From NCBI RefSeq assembly GCF_016583795.1, contig NZ_NRRS01000007.1:29822-93821 (forward strand): a DNA stretch of 64,000 bases, written 5' to 3'. This document shows positions 27,551 to 36,309 of the stretch, piece by piece. This DNA is from Rhabdochromatium marinum (GTDB lineage: Bacteria; Pseudomonadota; Gammaproteobacteria; Chromatiales; Chromatiaceae). Positions within the stretch are counted from its first letter, which is position 1, and every line of letters starts with the position of its first letter. The notes below the pieces were generated by a model. That model was given only the letters and a program-made list of their open reading frames with translations. It did no database searches and had not been told where the DNA came from. The translations under genes were made by a program, and so were the position numbers.

Positions 27551-27898
27551 TCAGGGTGGCGGGAACTCAATCGAGCAACTGCGGCCGATACATCTGTCAA
27601 TGCGTTCGGCAAAGGCCCGTGCCTCAGGGGGCAATGTTCCCGACTCCTCATCGGCAAACACCGTCAGGTTCACATAGGTTCTCCCGAAGCTGAGGTCGGG
27701 ATACAGATCCATGGCCTCAGAGACTTCACCCGCTCGCTCCAGGAAGACGCGTGTGGCCTCATAGTCCGGAAATTCCAGACGCCGTTCCAGGCGCAACGGG
27801 CGCTCCCGTTGAGTCCAGCCATGCGTGCCCGGCGGGGCAGCTGGTGTCGCCGCTGGCGATCGGTCGGGAACTGATGGATCAGAAATAGGCTCGCTCAT
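27551..27898 (-). CDS. alpha-carboxysome RuBisCO assembly factor acRAF (PCD-like)
   Basis: A 115-residue protein with a disordered Pro/Ala-rich N-terminus (1-30) followed by a pterin-4a-carbinolamine dehydratase-like fold (RLERRLEFPDYEATRVFLERA, then HPD-like position replaced, DLYPDLSFGRTYVNLTVF). The family member in cso operons has lost dehydratase activity and acts as a RuBisCO assembly chaperone. The dehydratase His motif is absent here, which fits. The ATG at 27898 has AGGAG 6 bases upstream and overlaps the bacterioferritin-like gene by 20 bases. Confidence 0.85.
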   Translation of the reverse strand: MSEPISDPSVPDRSPAATPAAPPGTHGWTQRERPLRLERRLEFPDYEATRVFLERAGEVSEAMDLYPDLSFGRTYVNLTVFADEESGTLPPEARAFAERIDRCIGRSCSIEFPPP

Positions 27899-28364
27899 TC
27901 CAACTCCTGGTCTGACCAGCACCCAGGCTCTGCAACCATTCATCAACCTCCTTGGCATGAGCGATTTCGTCATTCAGCAAGCCGTGGAAAAATTCGGCGT
28001 TTTCCATCTCGCCAATCTGCCGACAGAATCCCGTTGCCTCCTGATAGAGCGCGACAATCTCCGCTTCCAGCACCGCATCCTGTTGCAGCAGACCGATCAG
28101 ACTGTCGGCGACGGCCACCGGGCGCAATTGCGAAGCATTAGGCACCACGCCAACACCAAGCATCCGCTTGACCAAGCGTTCAGCATGGCGCATTTCCTCA
28201 ACGGTCTCAACGCGGAAACGATCCGCCGCCGTCTGCAGTCCCCAGGCCTCGGCCAGAGCGGCCTGGGTCATATACTGTTGCACGGCGGAGTATTCCAGAC
28301 TCAATGCGCGCCCGAGATACCCGAGCGTGCGGGGATGAACCCGTGGCTGTTGCATCATCTGCAT
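27879..28364 (-). CDS. carboxysome-associated bacterioferritin-like protein
   Basis: A 161-residue four-helix ferritin-like protein in the position of the bfrCB gene of cso operons. It has the helix pattern RALSLEYSAVQQYMTQA, then VETVEEMRHAERLVKRML (the ExxH metal motif), and LNDEIAHAKEVDEWL (second ExxH). Diiron ligands thus appear mostly present. Its role in the carboxysome is unknown; true iron storage is doubtful because no haem-binding Met is evident at the usual place. It is separated from the upstream csoS1 by a 129-base gap with a hairpin. Confidence 0.85.
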   Translation of the reverse strand: MQMMQQPRVHPRTLGYLGRALSLEYSAVQQYMTQAALAEAWGLQTAADRFRVETVEEMRHAERLVKRMLGVGVVPNASQLRPVAVADSLIGLLQQDAVLEAEIVALYQEATGFCRQIGEMENAEFFHGLLNDEIAHAKEVDEWLQSLGAGQTRSWNERAYF

Positions 28365-28414
28365 GGTGATCTTGATCGCTGCCTGACTGACTCGCCGAAG
28401 GCTTCAGTGCCCTG

Positions 28415-28455
28415 TGCGCTGGCAGACGTGCACGCCTGGCACATCCGCCAGCGCA
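28415..28455 (-). other. intercistronic hairpin csoS1 / bacterioferritin-like
   Basis: TGCGCTGGC (28415-28423) and GCCAGCGCA (28447-28455) are perfect 9-base arms with a 23-base loop that itself contains GTGC/GCAC. It sits 39 bases past the csoS1 stop. Likely an mRNA-stabilising or attenuating element; there is no U-tract. Confidence 0.5.
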
Positions 28456-28493
28456 GCGGCCGAAACCAATCGGGCATTGGACTGCGGCGGTGC

Positions 28494-28796
28494 TTAAGCG
28501 GCCGAACCACCTGTGGGCAGCACCGGTTCAACCTCACGATGCGGACGGGCAATAATGTGTGCGGCAACCAGACCGTCGCCCACGCGCTCACAGGCATCAG
28601 CACCGGCCCGCACGGCGGCATTCACAGCACCGGTTTCACCGCGCACCAGCACGGTGACATAGCCACCACCAACGAATTCACGACCGATCAAGCGGACTTC
28701 CGCCGCCTTCGTCATCGCGTCCGCTGCCTCGATCGCTGGTACCAGACCGCGCGTTTCGATCATGCCAAGAGCAATACCCATGGTTTCGTTTGCCAT
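28494..28796 (-). CDS. csoS1: carboxysome shell hexamer protein CsoS1 (second copy)
   Basis: A 100-residue BMC-H protein forming hexameric tiles of the shell facets. The whole BMC fold is present: GIALGMIETRGLVPAIEAADAM, then the pore-lining strand EFVGGGYVTVLVRG with the FVGGGY pore motif, and ADACERVGDGLVAAHIIARPH. It is identical in protein sequence to the upstream copy over about 80 core residues but differs at many silent sites, and has its own C-terminus (REVEPVLPTGG). Names CsoS1A/B/C cannot be assigned from sequence alone. Confidence 0.96.
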   Translation of the reverse strand: MANETMGIALGMIETRGLVPAIEAADAMTKAAEVRLIGREFVGGGYVTVLVRGETGAVNAAVRAGADACERVGDGLVAAHIIARPHREVEPVLPTGGSAA

Positions 28797-28849
28797 TGTG
28801 TTTCTCCGTCTATCTACGCTTACTACGCTTAAAGAAAAGCTCTAATAAC

Positions 28850-28864
28850 GCGGTCGCTGACCGC
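28850..28864 (-). other. intercistronic hairpin between the csoS1 genes
   Basis: GCGGTC and GACCGC flank a 3-base loop, 47 bases after the first csoS1 stop and in a 114-base gap. No U-tract follows. Probably an RNA stability element. Confidence 0.45.
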
Positions 28865-28910
28865 CATTGACCGGGATCTATTCCGGGGCCAATTACCGGG
28901 AAGATGTCGC

Positions 28911-29231
28911 CTAGCGCCGCTGTGCCCCCGGCGCAAAACCGTCGCTGGCCTCCAGGACCGGATCCAGTTCCGGATGCGGACGCGCAATAATATGTGCGGC
29001 CACCAGACCATCGCCGACCCGCTCGCAGGCATCAGCCCCAGCCCGCACGGCTGCATTGACAGCACCCGTTTCACCGCGCACCAGCACGGTGACATAGCCG
29101 CCGCCAACGAATTCGCGTCCAATCAGCCGCACCTCGGCTGCCTTGGTCATCGCATCGGCCGCCTCAATCGCTGGTACCAGACCCCGGGTCTCGATCATGC
29201 CCAGCGCGATACCGTAGTGCTCGCCTGCCAT
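28911..29231 (-). CDS. csoS1: carboxysome shell hexamer protein CsoS1 (first copy)
   Basis: A 106-residue BMC-H shell protein, core identical to the copy that follows, with a slightly longer C-terminus (ELDPVLEASDG, then a basic GAQRR end). The ribosome binding site GAGGAG lies 8 bases before the ATG. It follows csoS4B by 18 bases, in the standard order csoS4A-csoS4B-csoS1. Many cso operons hold three csoS1 genes; only two are present here. Confidence 0.96.
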   Translation of the reverse strand: MAGEHYGIALGMIETRGLVPAIEAADAMTKAAEVRLIGREFVGGGYVTVLVRGETGAVNAAVRAGADACERVGDGLVAAHIIARPHPELDPVLEASDGFAPGAQRR

Positions 29232-29249
29232 TTCAGTGTCTCCTCGTTA

Positions 29250-29537
29250 TCAACTTGCCTGAGGCGCAACTGCCGCCGATGCTGGGGTCGCTTCGCTCTC
29301 CCAATCATCAATGATTCCGCCGATGGTGAGATCGGTCAGAATTTTTGCATCACCCATCGCATAGCGACCGGCTGAACCATTTACCGTAAAAACCCAGTTC
29401 CCAGGTCGCGCCCCCACCGGATCGGTCGCGACCTGGAGTTTGCCTTTAGCATCCCGCAGCACGCGCAGACTGCAATGATCCAATCCAGAAACCCGCAGCG
29501 TGCAAACCAGGGTATCCACCACCTGAAAAATATCCAT
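29250..29537 (-). CDS. csoS4B: carboxysome vertex pentamer protein CsoS4B
   Basis: A 95-residue BMC-P (EutN/CcmL family) protein that caps the vertices of the icosahedral shell. Motifs: the N-terminal MDIFQVVDTLVCTLRV, DPVGARPGNWVFTVNGSAGR pore loop, and DLTIGGIIDDWE. An Ala/Pro-rich tail of 14 residues follows. The ATG at 29537 is chosen over an Arg-rich upstream extension that would overlap csoS4A. Confidence 0.95.
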   Translation of the reverse strand: MDIFQVVDTLVCTLRVSGLDHCSLRVLRDAKGKLQVATDPVGARPGNWVFTVNGSAGRYAMGDAKILTDLTIGGIIDDWESEATPASAAVAPQAS

Positions 29538-29578
29538 GCGCCCTGAAAAACTCCTGCGGTCAGGTTCGCGCCGCCGGC

Positions 29579-29827
29579 TCAGGTCTCCGGCTGCCAATCA
29601 TCAATAATGCCGACAATAGTCAGATCACTGGGGTACTCCTTGCTGCCCGCCGCCTCGCGTGCGGCTGAGCTGCCGACGCAGATCACCCAATCACCCGGCA
29701 CCGCACCGACAGCATCCACTGCAACCATCTTGTTGCTGCCGTCCAGCACCACCTGCAACCGCTTGTGCTCGAACCCGGCAATTCGGTTGGTTGAAACCAA
29801 TGGCTTGAGCACCTTACAAATTTTCAT
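29579..29827 (-). CDS. csoS4A: carboxysome vertex pentamer protein CsoS4A
   Basis: An 82-residue BMC-P vertex protein: MKICKVLKPLVSTNRI at the start, DAVGAVPGDWVICVGSSAAR in the pore region, and DLTIVGIIDDW at the end. It resembles CsoS4B but is closer to the shorter, more conserved A type. It follows csoSCA by 34 bases and precedes csoS4B by 41. Confidence 0.95.
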   Translation of the reverse strand: MKICKVLKPLVSTNRIAGFEHKRLQVVLDGSNKMVAVDAVGAVPGDWVICVGSSAAREAAGSKEYPSDLTIVGIIDDWQPET

Positions 29828-29861
29828 ATCAGGCCACGAGTCATTTCAGTTAGTCTCGCAT

Positions 29862-31640
29862 TCAATGCGCCGCCTGATCCTGGTGTTCATACAGCGAGCA
29901 GCCCACCACCTCAATCGGTGCGGCGGCATCGCAATCGCGCACCACGCGCAAACAATGCAGCAGCCCGTCGGCACAGAGTTGCGGGTAACGCGCCTTGAGT
30001 GCCTGGGCGATGCGCTCGCAATGCGTGACCGCGCGTTCACGTGCTCCCGGCACCCCGCCGTGGTAGTCATAGCGCACCACCACCGGCACCGGCAGCCCGC
30101 GACTGACATTCAGCCCAGAGAAAATTTTAATGCCAACATCGACATCAGCCGCGCCTTCCTCCACCGTCGTCAAATAGGCGAAATAGGTCAGGTTACGCAG
30201 TTGAATCTCTTCAAAGCCAATGCCTGCCCCGATAAAGCGCTCGGCATGACCAATATCGGCATAGCTCCCCTGATGGTAGGTGCGCACATAGTCGATCTGC
30301 GAGACATTGTTTTCGATCAGGCGGGCAATCAGCCGCAGCATTCCATCAGCGGCTGCTGCAGCCCCGGTGCTACGCTCCTGCTCCGTCGCCTGGGCACGCA
30401 CCAGCTCCAGGGTATGCTTGCGCGCCTGCTCGGCCGTCATGCCGCGCGTGATCTCGTAAATTTTCCGCCCATCAACCCAACGCTTGAAATCGATATGGCT
30501 GTTGCGATCCGGAATATGCACGCGAATCGCATCGGTGTCCGTATCCAGTCCAATCATTAATAAATCGACTGAAGCACCACAGCAGTAGGTGTTTTCAATC
30601 GCCTGCTGAAAGGCCTGTAAACGCTCCAGTCCGGCACGCGCCGCCAGATCGTCATCCGACCCATGGGCAGCACAGCCCTGATGGGCTGGATCGACCGAGC
30701 TGTAATGGTAGATCACCGTCTTCAGATAACGAGTTGGTGCATCCGCCGTATTAGGGCGCCCCTCACGGAAGCGCAGCATCTCGGTCTCGGCCCACTTCTG
30801 CACGGTATTCTCGACATCAAACAACGAGCCCGCGTAAGACTTACGCCGCACCGCCGCATAGGGCAGGCGCAACACATAGCTGATGGCGTGGGCCAGCCGT
30901 CCGTCCGCACAAGGGGTGACATCGAGCAGATGAAAACCACAGTCTTGCAGGAAGGCCTCAAACGCTTGAGTCTCACGCCCCCCCAGTGGATCCTGGGTAT
31001 AAAATTCATCGCTGATGCGCCGGTAGGTCTTAAACACCGACACGGCAAACAGCCGGCGCATATCCAGACCACTGACCCAGGCATGTTCAACTTCCTGCCT
31101 GGGCAGTTCAAAGCCAAGCTCGGATTCGATCAGCTCAACCGCCCGCTCCTCAAAGCGCGGTTCGCATTGCATGGCGGCGACCCGCTTGAGCACCGGGACA
31201 ATGCGATCAAAGGATTCCTTGACCCGGGATTCATAGTCGAACAGCGCCGCATTGGCCGCCGCATTGGTCAGCGGATGCAAGCGATGTTGGGTGCCAAGCG
31301 CCTGATTGTCCGTTGCACGCGACTGCGCAGACTGAGCACGCCGGGGAGCCTGTTTTCTGCTGGCGGCCACCTGTGGTCGGTGCGTTGTCTGACGTGAGCG
31401 CTTGGCCTCAGCGGCTGAGCGTTCGCGTGCCGCAGCCGCTCGTCTGGCGGCTTCCTGTGCCTCGCGACCTCGCGGAGCCTCGTTGACCGCGACGTCTGCA
31501 TGCGTTAGTACCGCAGTGTCAGGCGCCGATGGTGCCGCAGCCTCGCTGGTGCGCCATCCCGGTCGCGCGATGGGTGCCGCAGCCGCCGAAGCGGTCGGCA
31601 GCCCTCGCGAGCGCGGTGATTGTCGATGACGTCCTAACAT
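29862..31640 (-). CDS. csoSCA: carboxysomal carbonic anhydrase CsoSCA (CsoS3)
   Basis: Epsilon-class (beta-like) carbonic anhydrase inside the carboxysome that turns bicarbonate into CO2 beside RuBisCO. It is 592 residues: a long basic, disordered N-terminus (about 1-120, Arg/Ala-rich) of the kind that tethers the enzyme to RuBisCO; a helical domain; a catalytic domain with zinc ligands Cys244, His312 and Cys323 and the catalytic Asp246/Arg248 pair in CADGR; and a C-terminal degenerate duplicate domain. The His-to-Cys spacing of 11 matches the Halothiobacillus enzyme. The start at 31640 follows csoS2 by 39 bases, a gap with a small AACCGG/CCGGTT palindrome at 31668-31680. Confidence 0.96.
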   Translation of the reverse strand: MLGRHRQSPRSRGLPTASAAAAPIARPGWRTSEAAAPSAPDTAVLTHADVAVNEAPRGREAQEAARRAAAARERSAAEAKRSRQTTHRPQVAASRKQAPRRAQSAQSRATDNQALGTQHRLHPLTNAAANAALFDYESRVKESFDRIVPVLKRVAAMQCEPRFEERAVELIESELGFELPRQEVEHAWVSGLDMRRLFAVSVFKTYRRISDEFYTQDPLGGRETQAFEAFLQDCGFHLLDVTPCADGRLAHAISYVLRLPYAAVRRKSYAGSLFDVENTVQKWAETEMLRFREGRPNTADAPTRYLKTVIYHYSSVDPAHQGCAAHGSDDDLAARAGLERLQAFQQAIENTYCCGASVDLLMIGLDTDTDAIRVHIPDRNSHIDFKRWVDGRKIYEITRGMTAEQARKHTLELVRAQATEQERSTGAAAAADGMLRLIARLIENNVSQIDYVRTYHQGSYADIGHAERFIGAGIGFEEIQLRNLTYFAYLTTVEEGAADVDVGIKIFSGLNVSRGLPVPVVVRYDYHGGVPGARERAVTHCERIAQALKARYPQLCADGLLHCLRVVRDCDAAAPIEVVGCSLYEHQDQAAH

Positions 31641-31679
31641 GGTGCTATGAATCCACGACTCTGCCTGAACCGGACCGGT

Positions 31680-34202
31680 TTACCCGCGCGCCCCACCCGA
31701 ATAGGTGATCAACGAACCGCGCTCGGTATTCCCGCTGCTGCCGGTGACCCGGCTAACCGGCAAGGGGGTTTCCTCATTGCGCTTGCGCTCAAAGCTTGGC
31801 ATCGCTGAGGTCGGGCCGGAACGGGTCGGGTTGCGCTGCTTGGACCAAGCACCCTCGGTTCCCGTCACCCGCTCGCCGCGCGCCCAGTCGTCGCCGGTAA
31901 TTCTTAACCCCGCTGACAGCCCTTCTCCGGTCACCTGACGCCCACCGGATGGCGCCGGCTCGCCAGCAGGAGCAGAAGCAGAAGCCGGTGCCGACTTGCG
32001 TCCTGCGCCAAAGCGGGCCTCTTCCGTGCCGGTAATCTTGCCAGTCGCCATGCCAAAGGGGCCGGTAATACGTCCGCCGTTTTTGCTGTCGAGGCCGCCG
32101 GTGACCGCGCTGGCACGTACGGCGCGCTGATGATCGGCCTGGCGCGCTGGCGAGGTCACACTAAAGGACGGCCAGGAAGCACCACTGAGTGGCTGGGGAA
32201 AGTCCGCCTCATCGGGCGTCGCTGCCAGTCCGGATTGGTCGGCCTGGAAGCTCTCGTTCTCAGCACAGACCGCTGACTGTTGAGCAGGGCTGACGTAGGG
32301 CGTACCGGTAAGGGGTTCACAGACACCACGTTCGTCACCAGAAATCTTGCCACCAACGCCCGGTGCCTGGCCGGTCATCGCCGCGCCAGCGGAACGGCGC
32401 GCCATCGGCATCATGCGCTCGCGCGCCGACTCCCGCGCCGCCGGACTGCAATACTCGGCCATCTGTTCCATACCGGCATAAGGCGTCCCTGTGACCGCCT
32501 TGCAGGTGCCAGGCTCATCACCTGTGACGCGTGTCGAGCGACCGGTTTGGGTGCCCGAGACGCGCTGCCCAAGCGCGGTACGGGATTCCTCGCCCGCCCG
32601 GGCCGGTTCCGGCTCAGGTCGCGTGGCGCAGAAGCTTTCGTACTGTTCACTGGAGAGATACTCATCACCGGTGACCGAGCGGCAGCTGCCGGGTTCATCG
32701 CCCGTGACCTGCGCGGCTCGTCCCACTCGGGTACCAGTGACCTGGCGACCGCTCAGAGTCGAGGAGACACCAACCTTTTTCGGAACCTGCGCCGCCGGGC
32801 GATTCCCGCTCTGGTGTGGTGGAATGCCATCGGTGATGCTCTGCACGTTGGTGTACTGAGTACCCGTGGTCTGGACACCGGCGCCTTGTTCGTCGCCGGT
32901 TACCCTGGTGGAGCGACCCACCTGACTGCCTGACACAGGCTGCCCACCCTGAGTGGCTGCCAGGCCGGTGCGACGCCCATGATTGGGTTCCGGCGTAGTT
33001 TCGCAGAAGGCCTCAAAGTGAGCTGGGGACAAATAATCCGTCCCGGTCACGCGGGTACAGCTGCCCGGCTCATCGCCGGTCACCCGTGTCGAGCGCCCGA
33101 CTTCATTGCCAGTAATACTATTGCCCTGCCCGGAGGGACTGACACCAACCTTGAGCACCCCTCGTCGGGGTTCTGTGTGACAGAATTCGCGAAAGATATC
33201 CGCGCCCATGTATTCGGTGCCAGTCACCGCTCGACAGGTGCTGGACTCGTCACCGGTGGTTTTGGGGCTGCGCCCAACCCGGGTGCCGGTCACTGTCTGG
33301 CCGGCGGCGGTTTCGCTGACGCCAACTTTCCAGTGCTGATCGGCAGCGCCACGCGCAGCCGCATTGGGGCGCAAGCGACCAGTGGGAGCGGATTTGGGTT
33401 CGCCTGCACCACCGTTGTGACTGCGCTGGGCGCGCACGCGCTGAGACAGTTCGCGCCCGGATAATTTTGGATTGGCCTGCCGCGCCAGACCTGCCGCCGA
33501 GGTCGGCGCATTGGTCGCCGCCTTGCCGCGCCCGGACTGAGCTGCACGCCGCGCCTGAGACAGCATGCGCCCGGTCGGTTTGGCACCCAGGCCATGGTCA
33601 CGGCGACGGCTGCGGACGCTCTTGCCTGAGGCGGATTCGGAGCGCGCGCGACTCTGGCCTAAGCTATTCGTGCCTGAGCGATTACTGCCCAAGCTGGGAG
33701 CGGTCAAACGACTGGTGGTCTTGACCTGACTGCCGGCGTTGGCCGACGCCGGCGACCGGGCCGCTTCCACAGCCGCAGAGGCCGTCGCTGCTTTGGGCGC
33801 CGCCGTCGCTGAAGCCGACATGCGTACCGACTCCGGGGAACGCACCCGATCCTGGCTCTTGGCGGCACGCCGCCCCTGCCTCGACAGCGCCTCGCGCCGC
33901 GCGCGGGCCGCTGAAGGCTGGCCCACCGGTGGCCGGCGCCGTGATCCTGAAGCAGCGAATGAGCGACTGGTTGCTGGTTGGCGCGCGTCTGAACTTCGAC
34001 TTGGGCTTGGTTCCGGGCGTTGCCGTGCCTGCGGCGCCGGTCGAGAGGCGTTACCGGAACTCACCGGCGGCCGCACCGGGGCGCTGCGACTGCGCTCAGC
34101 TGCTGCCGAACTCGCTCGCGGCTTGCCGCCGGTCGAGAGCGCGCGGCGACGGGCCAATGCGGCCTCGCGACCGCTGGTTTTCAGGTTCGCTTTGCTTGCC
34201 AT
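31680..34202 (-). CDS. csoS2: carboxysome assembly scaffold CsoS2
   Basis: An 840-residue largely disordered protein that links RuBisCO to the shell. N-terminal region (1-290): four basic RuBisCO-binding repeats near 9-27, 100-115, 212-228 and 248-265 (patterns like ALARRRALSTGGK). Middle region: six M repeats at about 292-341, 351-400, 411-455, 476-525, 540-585 and 602-646, each with VTG or ITG triplets and most with a Cys pair. C-terminal region (about 650-840) with further VTG/ITG motifs and the shell-binding end. The ATG at 34202 begins the conserved basic start (MASKANLKTSGREAAL). A ribosomal frameshift as in some relatives was not tested. Confidence 0.95.
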   Translation of the reverse strand: MASKANLKTSGREAALARRRALSTGGKPRASSAAAERSRSAPVRPPVSSGNASRPAPQARQRPEPSPSRSSDARQPATSRSFAASGSRRRPPVGQPSAARARREALSRQGRRAAKSQDRVRSPESVRMSASATAAPKAATASAAVEAARSPASANAGSQVKTTSRLTAPSLGSNRSGTNSLGQSRARSESASGKSVRSRRRDHGLGAKPTGRMLSQARRAAQSGRGKAATNAPTSAAGLARQANPKLSGRELSQRVRAQRSHNGGAGEPKSAPTGRLRPNAAARGAADQHWKVGVSETAAGQTVTGTRVGRSPKTTGDESSTCRAVTGTEYMGADIFREFCHTEPRRGVLKVGVSPSGQGNSITGNEVGRSTRVTGDEPGSCTRVTGTDYLSPAHFEAFCETTPEPNHGRRTGLAATQGGQPVSGSQVGRSTRVTGDEQGAGVQTTGTQYTNVQSITDGIPPHQSGNRPAAQVPKKVGVSSTLSGRQVTGTRVGRAAQVTGDEPGSCRSVTGDEYLSSEQYESFCATRPEPEPARAGEESRTALGQRVSGTQTGRSTRVTGDEPGTCKAVTGTPYAGMEQMAEYCSPAARESARERMMPMARRSAGAAMTGQAPGVGGKISGDERGVCEPLTGTPYVSPAQQSAVCAENESFQADQSGLAATPDEADFPQPLSGASWPSFSVTSPARQADHQRAVRASAVTGGLDSKNGGRITGPFGMATGKITGTEEARFGAGRKSAPASASAPAGEPAPSGGRQVTGEGLSAGLRITGDDWARGERVTGTEGAWSKQRNPTRSGPTSAMPSFERKRNEETPLPVSRVTGSSGNTERGSLITYSGGARG

Positions 34203-34293
34203 CGTGGTATCCGTTAACTGTGTCTGCGATTCCGGTGCCTGTAAGTATGGACTCGGGTAGAGCCCGACCAGGTGATCATCCGACCTTCCAGCG

Positions 34294-34311
34294 GCACCTC
34301 CAGCGAGGTGC
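34294..34311 (-). other. intercistronic hairpin between cbbS and csoS2
   Basis: GCACCTC and GAGGTGC are perfect 7-base arms with a 4-base loop, in the 205-base gap after cbbS. A hairpin here would reduce read-through or protect the upstream cbbLS message, matching the much greater need for RuBisCO than for scaffold. Confidence 0.5.
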
Positions 34312-34407
34312 TCGAACATTGGGTAGGCGGCAATCGGCATCGGCGGCATGCCTGCACCGGTAGCGACAGACGATCAAGGCGCCAGGCTACCCGCCAGGCA
34401 GGAGCAA

Positions 34408-34752
34408 TCAGCCGCGCCCTTGAAAGACCACGAAGCAGGATCCCTGACTCTGGGTATAGTTGTCGTACCCGGTCAGACGCACATGGTGGTCTGGATAGGC
34501 GCGGTGGCAGCTCTCAAGCTCATTGACGACATTGGCCAGTTCGGTTTCGCCAAAAAAGGGCAGCTTCCACATGGTCCAGTAGTCCTTCATGGAGTTGCTG
34601 GGGTGGACATGCTCAATAGCCGGAGTCCAGCCCTGAGCGATGATATAGGCGATCTGGTCGTAAATCTCGTCCTGGGTCAGGGGCGGCAGAAAGCCGAAGG
34701 TTTCGAGGGTTTGTTTAGTCTGGTAGTCGCCTTGAACGCTCTGGAAAGGCAT
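34408..34752 (-). CDS. cbbS: RuBisCO small subunit, form IA
   Basis: The 114-residue small subunit of form I ribulose bisphosphate carboxylase. Motifs: ETFGFLPPLTQDEIYDQIAYII, HPSNSMKDYWTMWKLPFFGE, CHRAYPDHHVRLTGYDN and CFVVFQGRG. The ATG at 34752 is preferred to one at 34761, since AGAGGA would abut the earlier codon but is well spaced for the later one. It follows cbbL by a gap holding a 20-base palindrome. Confidence 0.97.
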   Translation of the reverse strand: MPFQSVQGDYQTKQTLETFGFLPPLTQDEIYDQIAYIIAQGWTPAIEHVHPSNSMKDYWTMWKLPFFGETELANVVNELESCHRAYPDHHVRLTGYDNYTQSQGSCFVVFQGRG

Positions 34753-34807
34753 GGCTTGCATCCTCTGAAAAAATGGGTCAGCGGCAAAAGATGGGGCGGC
34801 CAGCGCA

Positions 34808-34827
34808 CGGCGCGTTTAAACGCGCCG
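34808..34827 (-). other. 20-base perfect palindrome between cbbL and cbbS
   Basis: CGGCGCGTTTAAACGCGCCG lies 15 bases after the cbbL stop. As RNA it forms a strong CGGCGCG stem with a TTTAAA loop. No U-tract follows, so it is likely to stabilise the cbbL 3' end or tune cbbS translation. Confidence 0.55.
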
Positions 34828-34842
34828 CAGCCGGAAGCGCGA

Positions 34843-36258
34843 TCAGCTCACGTCGAGCTTGTCGACGGTGTCAAACTCGAACTTGATCTCCTTCCAGGTT
34901 TCCATGGCAACTGCCAGCTCGGGGCTGTGACGGGCCGCCTCGGTCATGATCTCGCGGGATTCTTTCTCCAGCTCGCGACCTTCGTTGCGCGCTTTGACGC
35001 AGGCCTCGACCGCGACGCGGTTGGCTGCGGCACCAGCGGCGTTGCCCCACGGATGGCCCTGGGTACCACCACCGAACTGCAAGACTGAGTCGTCGCCGAA
35101 GATGGTGACCAGTGCCGGCATGTGCCAGACATGGATACCGCCAGAGGCGACCGCAAAGACGCCGGGCATGGACCCCCAATCCTGATCAAAGAAGACACCA
35201 CGGCTGCGATCTTCCGGCACGAAGGATTCACGCAGCAAATCGACATAGCCGAGAGTGGATGCACGATCGCCTTCGAGCTTACCCACCACGGTGCCGGTGT
35301 GCAGGTGATCACCACCGGACAGACGCAGGCACTTGGCCAGCACGCGGAAGTGGATACCATGCTTGGGATGACGATCAATGACCGCATGCATGGCACGGTG
35401 AATGTGCAGCAGTACGCCATTTTTGCGGCACCAGCGTGCCAAACCGGTGTTGGCAGTAAAGCCGCCGGTCAGGAAGTCGTGCATGATGATGGGCACGCCG
35501 CATTCCTTGGCAAATTCAGCCCGCTCATACATATCTTCAGGGGTAGCGGCGGTGACATTCAGGTAATGCCCCTTGCGCTCGCCGGTTTCCTGCTGGGCGG
35601 ATTGAATGGCCTCACCGACGAATTCAAAACGGTTCTGCCAGCGCATGAAAGGCTGGGAGTTGACGTTTTCATCGTCTTTGGTGAAGTCCAGGCCGCCACG
35701 CAGGGCTTCGTAGACGGCACGACCGTAGTTTTTGGCCGACAGGCCCAGCTTAGGCTTGATGGTTGCGCCGAGCAACGGGCGGCCATATTTGTTCATCTTG
35801 TCGCGCTCGACCTGGATGCCGTTGGGCGGCCCCATGCAGGTCTTGACATAGGCAATCGGGAAGCGGATATCTTCCAAGCGCAGGTGGCGCAGCGCCTTGA
35901 AGCCGAAGACATTGCCGACCAGGGAGGTGAGCACGTTGACGATGGAGCCTTCCTCGAAAAGATCGATTGGATAGGCGATAAAAGCATAGAAGGATTCACT
36001 GTCACCCGGCACATCTTCAATGCGATAGGCACGACCCTTGTAATATTCCATATCGGTCAGCAGCTCTGACCAGACGGTACTCCAGGTGCCGGTGGACGAC
36101 TCGGCGGCGACGGCGGCGGCGACTTCTTCGCGTGGTACACCTGGCTGACCGGTGCACTTGAAGCAGGCGAGAAGATCGGTGTCGAGGGGGACGTAATCAG
36201 GCGTCCAGTACATGTCCCGGTATTCTTTTACACCGGCGTCGTAAGTTTTTACGCTCAT
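34843..36258 (-). CDS. cbbL: RuBisCO large subunit, form IA (carboxysomal)
   Basis: A 471-residue large subunit that carboxylates RuBP. Active-site residues are visible: Lys168 in GATIKPKLG, the carbamylated Lys194 in [27 protein letters not shown], and [17 protein letters not shown] in loop 6. It is the first gene of the cso operon, so this is the form IA carboxysomal enzyme. The ATG at 36258 has GGAG 8 bases upstream. Expression probably depends on the long upstream region and CbbR. Confidence 0.98.
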   Translation of the reverse strand: MSVKTYDAGVKEYRDMYWTPDYVPLDTDLLACFKCTGQPGVPREEVAAAVAAESSTGTWSTVWSELLTDMEYYKGRAYRIEDVPGDSESFYAFIAYPIDLFEEGSIVNVLTSLVGNVFGFKALRHLRLEDIRFPIAYVKTCMGPPNGIQVERDKMNKYGRPLLGATIKPKLGLSAKNYGRAVYEALRGGLDFTKDDENVNSQPFMRWQNRFEFVGEAIQSAQQETGERKGHYLNVTAATPEDMYERAEFAKECGVPIIMHDFLTGGFTANTGLARWCRKNGVLLHIHRAMHAVIDRHPKHGIHFRVLAKCLRLSGGDHLHTGTVVGKLEGDRASTLGYVDLLRESFVPEDRSRGVFFDQDWGSMPGVFAVASGGIHVWHMPALVTIFGDDSVLQFGGGTQGHPWGNAAGAAANRVAVEACVKARNEGRELEKESREIMTEAARHSPELAVAMETWKEIKFEFDTVDKLDVS

Positions 36259-36309
36259 GCTCAGCTCCTGTGGTCTGTTTGCGTCTGCTTCGGCCTGCCG
36301 ACGCCTCAA

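Noticed and set aside
27879..28364. True iron-storage bacterioferritin
   Set aside because: Its fixed position in the cso operon and lack of an obvious haem Met favour the carboxysome-associated type; no bacterioferritin-associated ferredoxin is nearby.
27825..28832. Plus-strand frame of 335 codons across acRAF, bfr-like and csoS1
   Set aside because: It spans three well-supported minus-strand genes and their gaps; no protein-like composition.
35122..36069. Plus-strand frame of 315 codons opposite cbbL
   Set aside because: RuBisCO large subunit on the other strand explains the conservation; the frame is a shadow.
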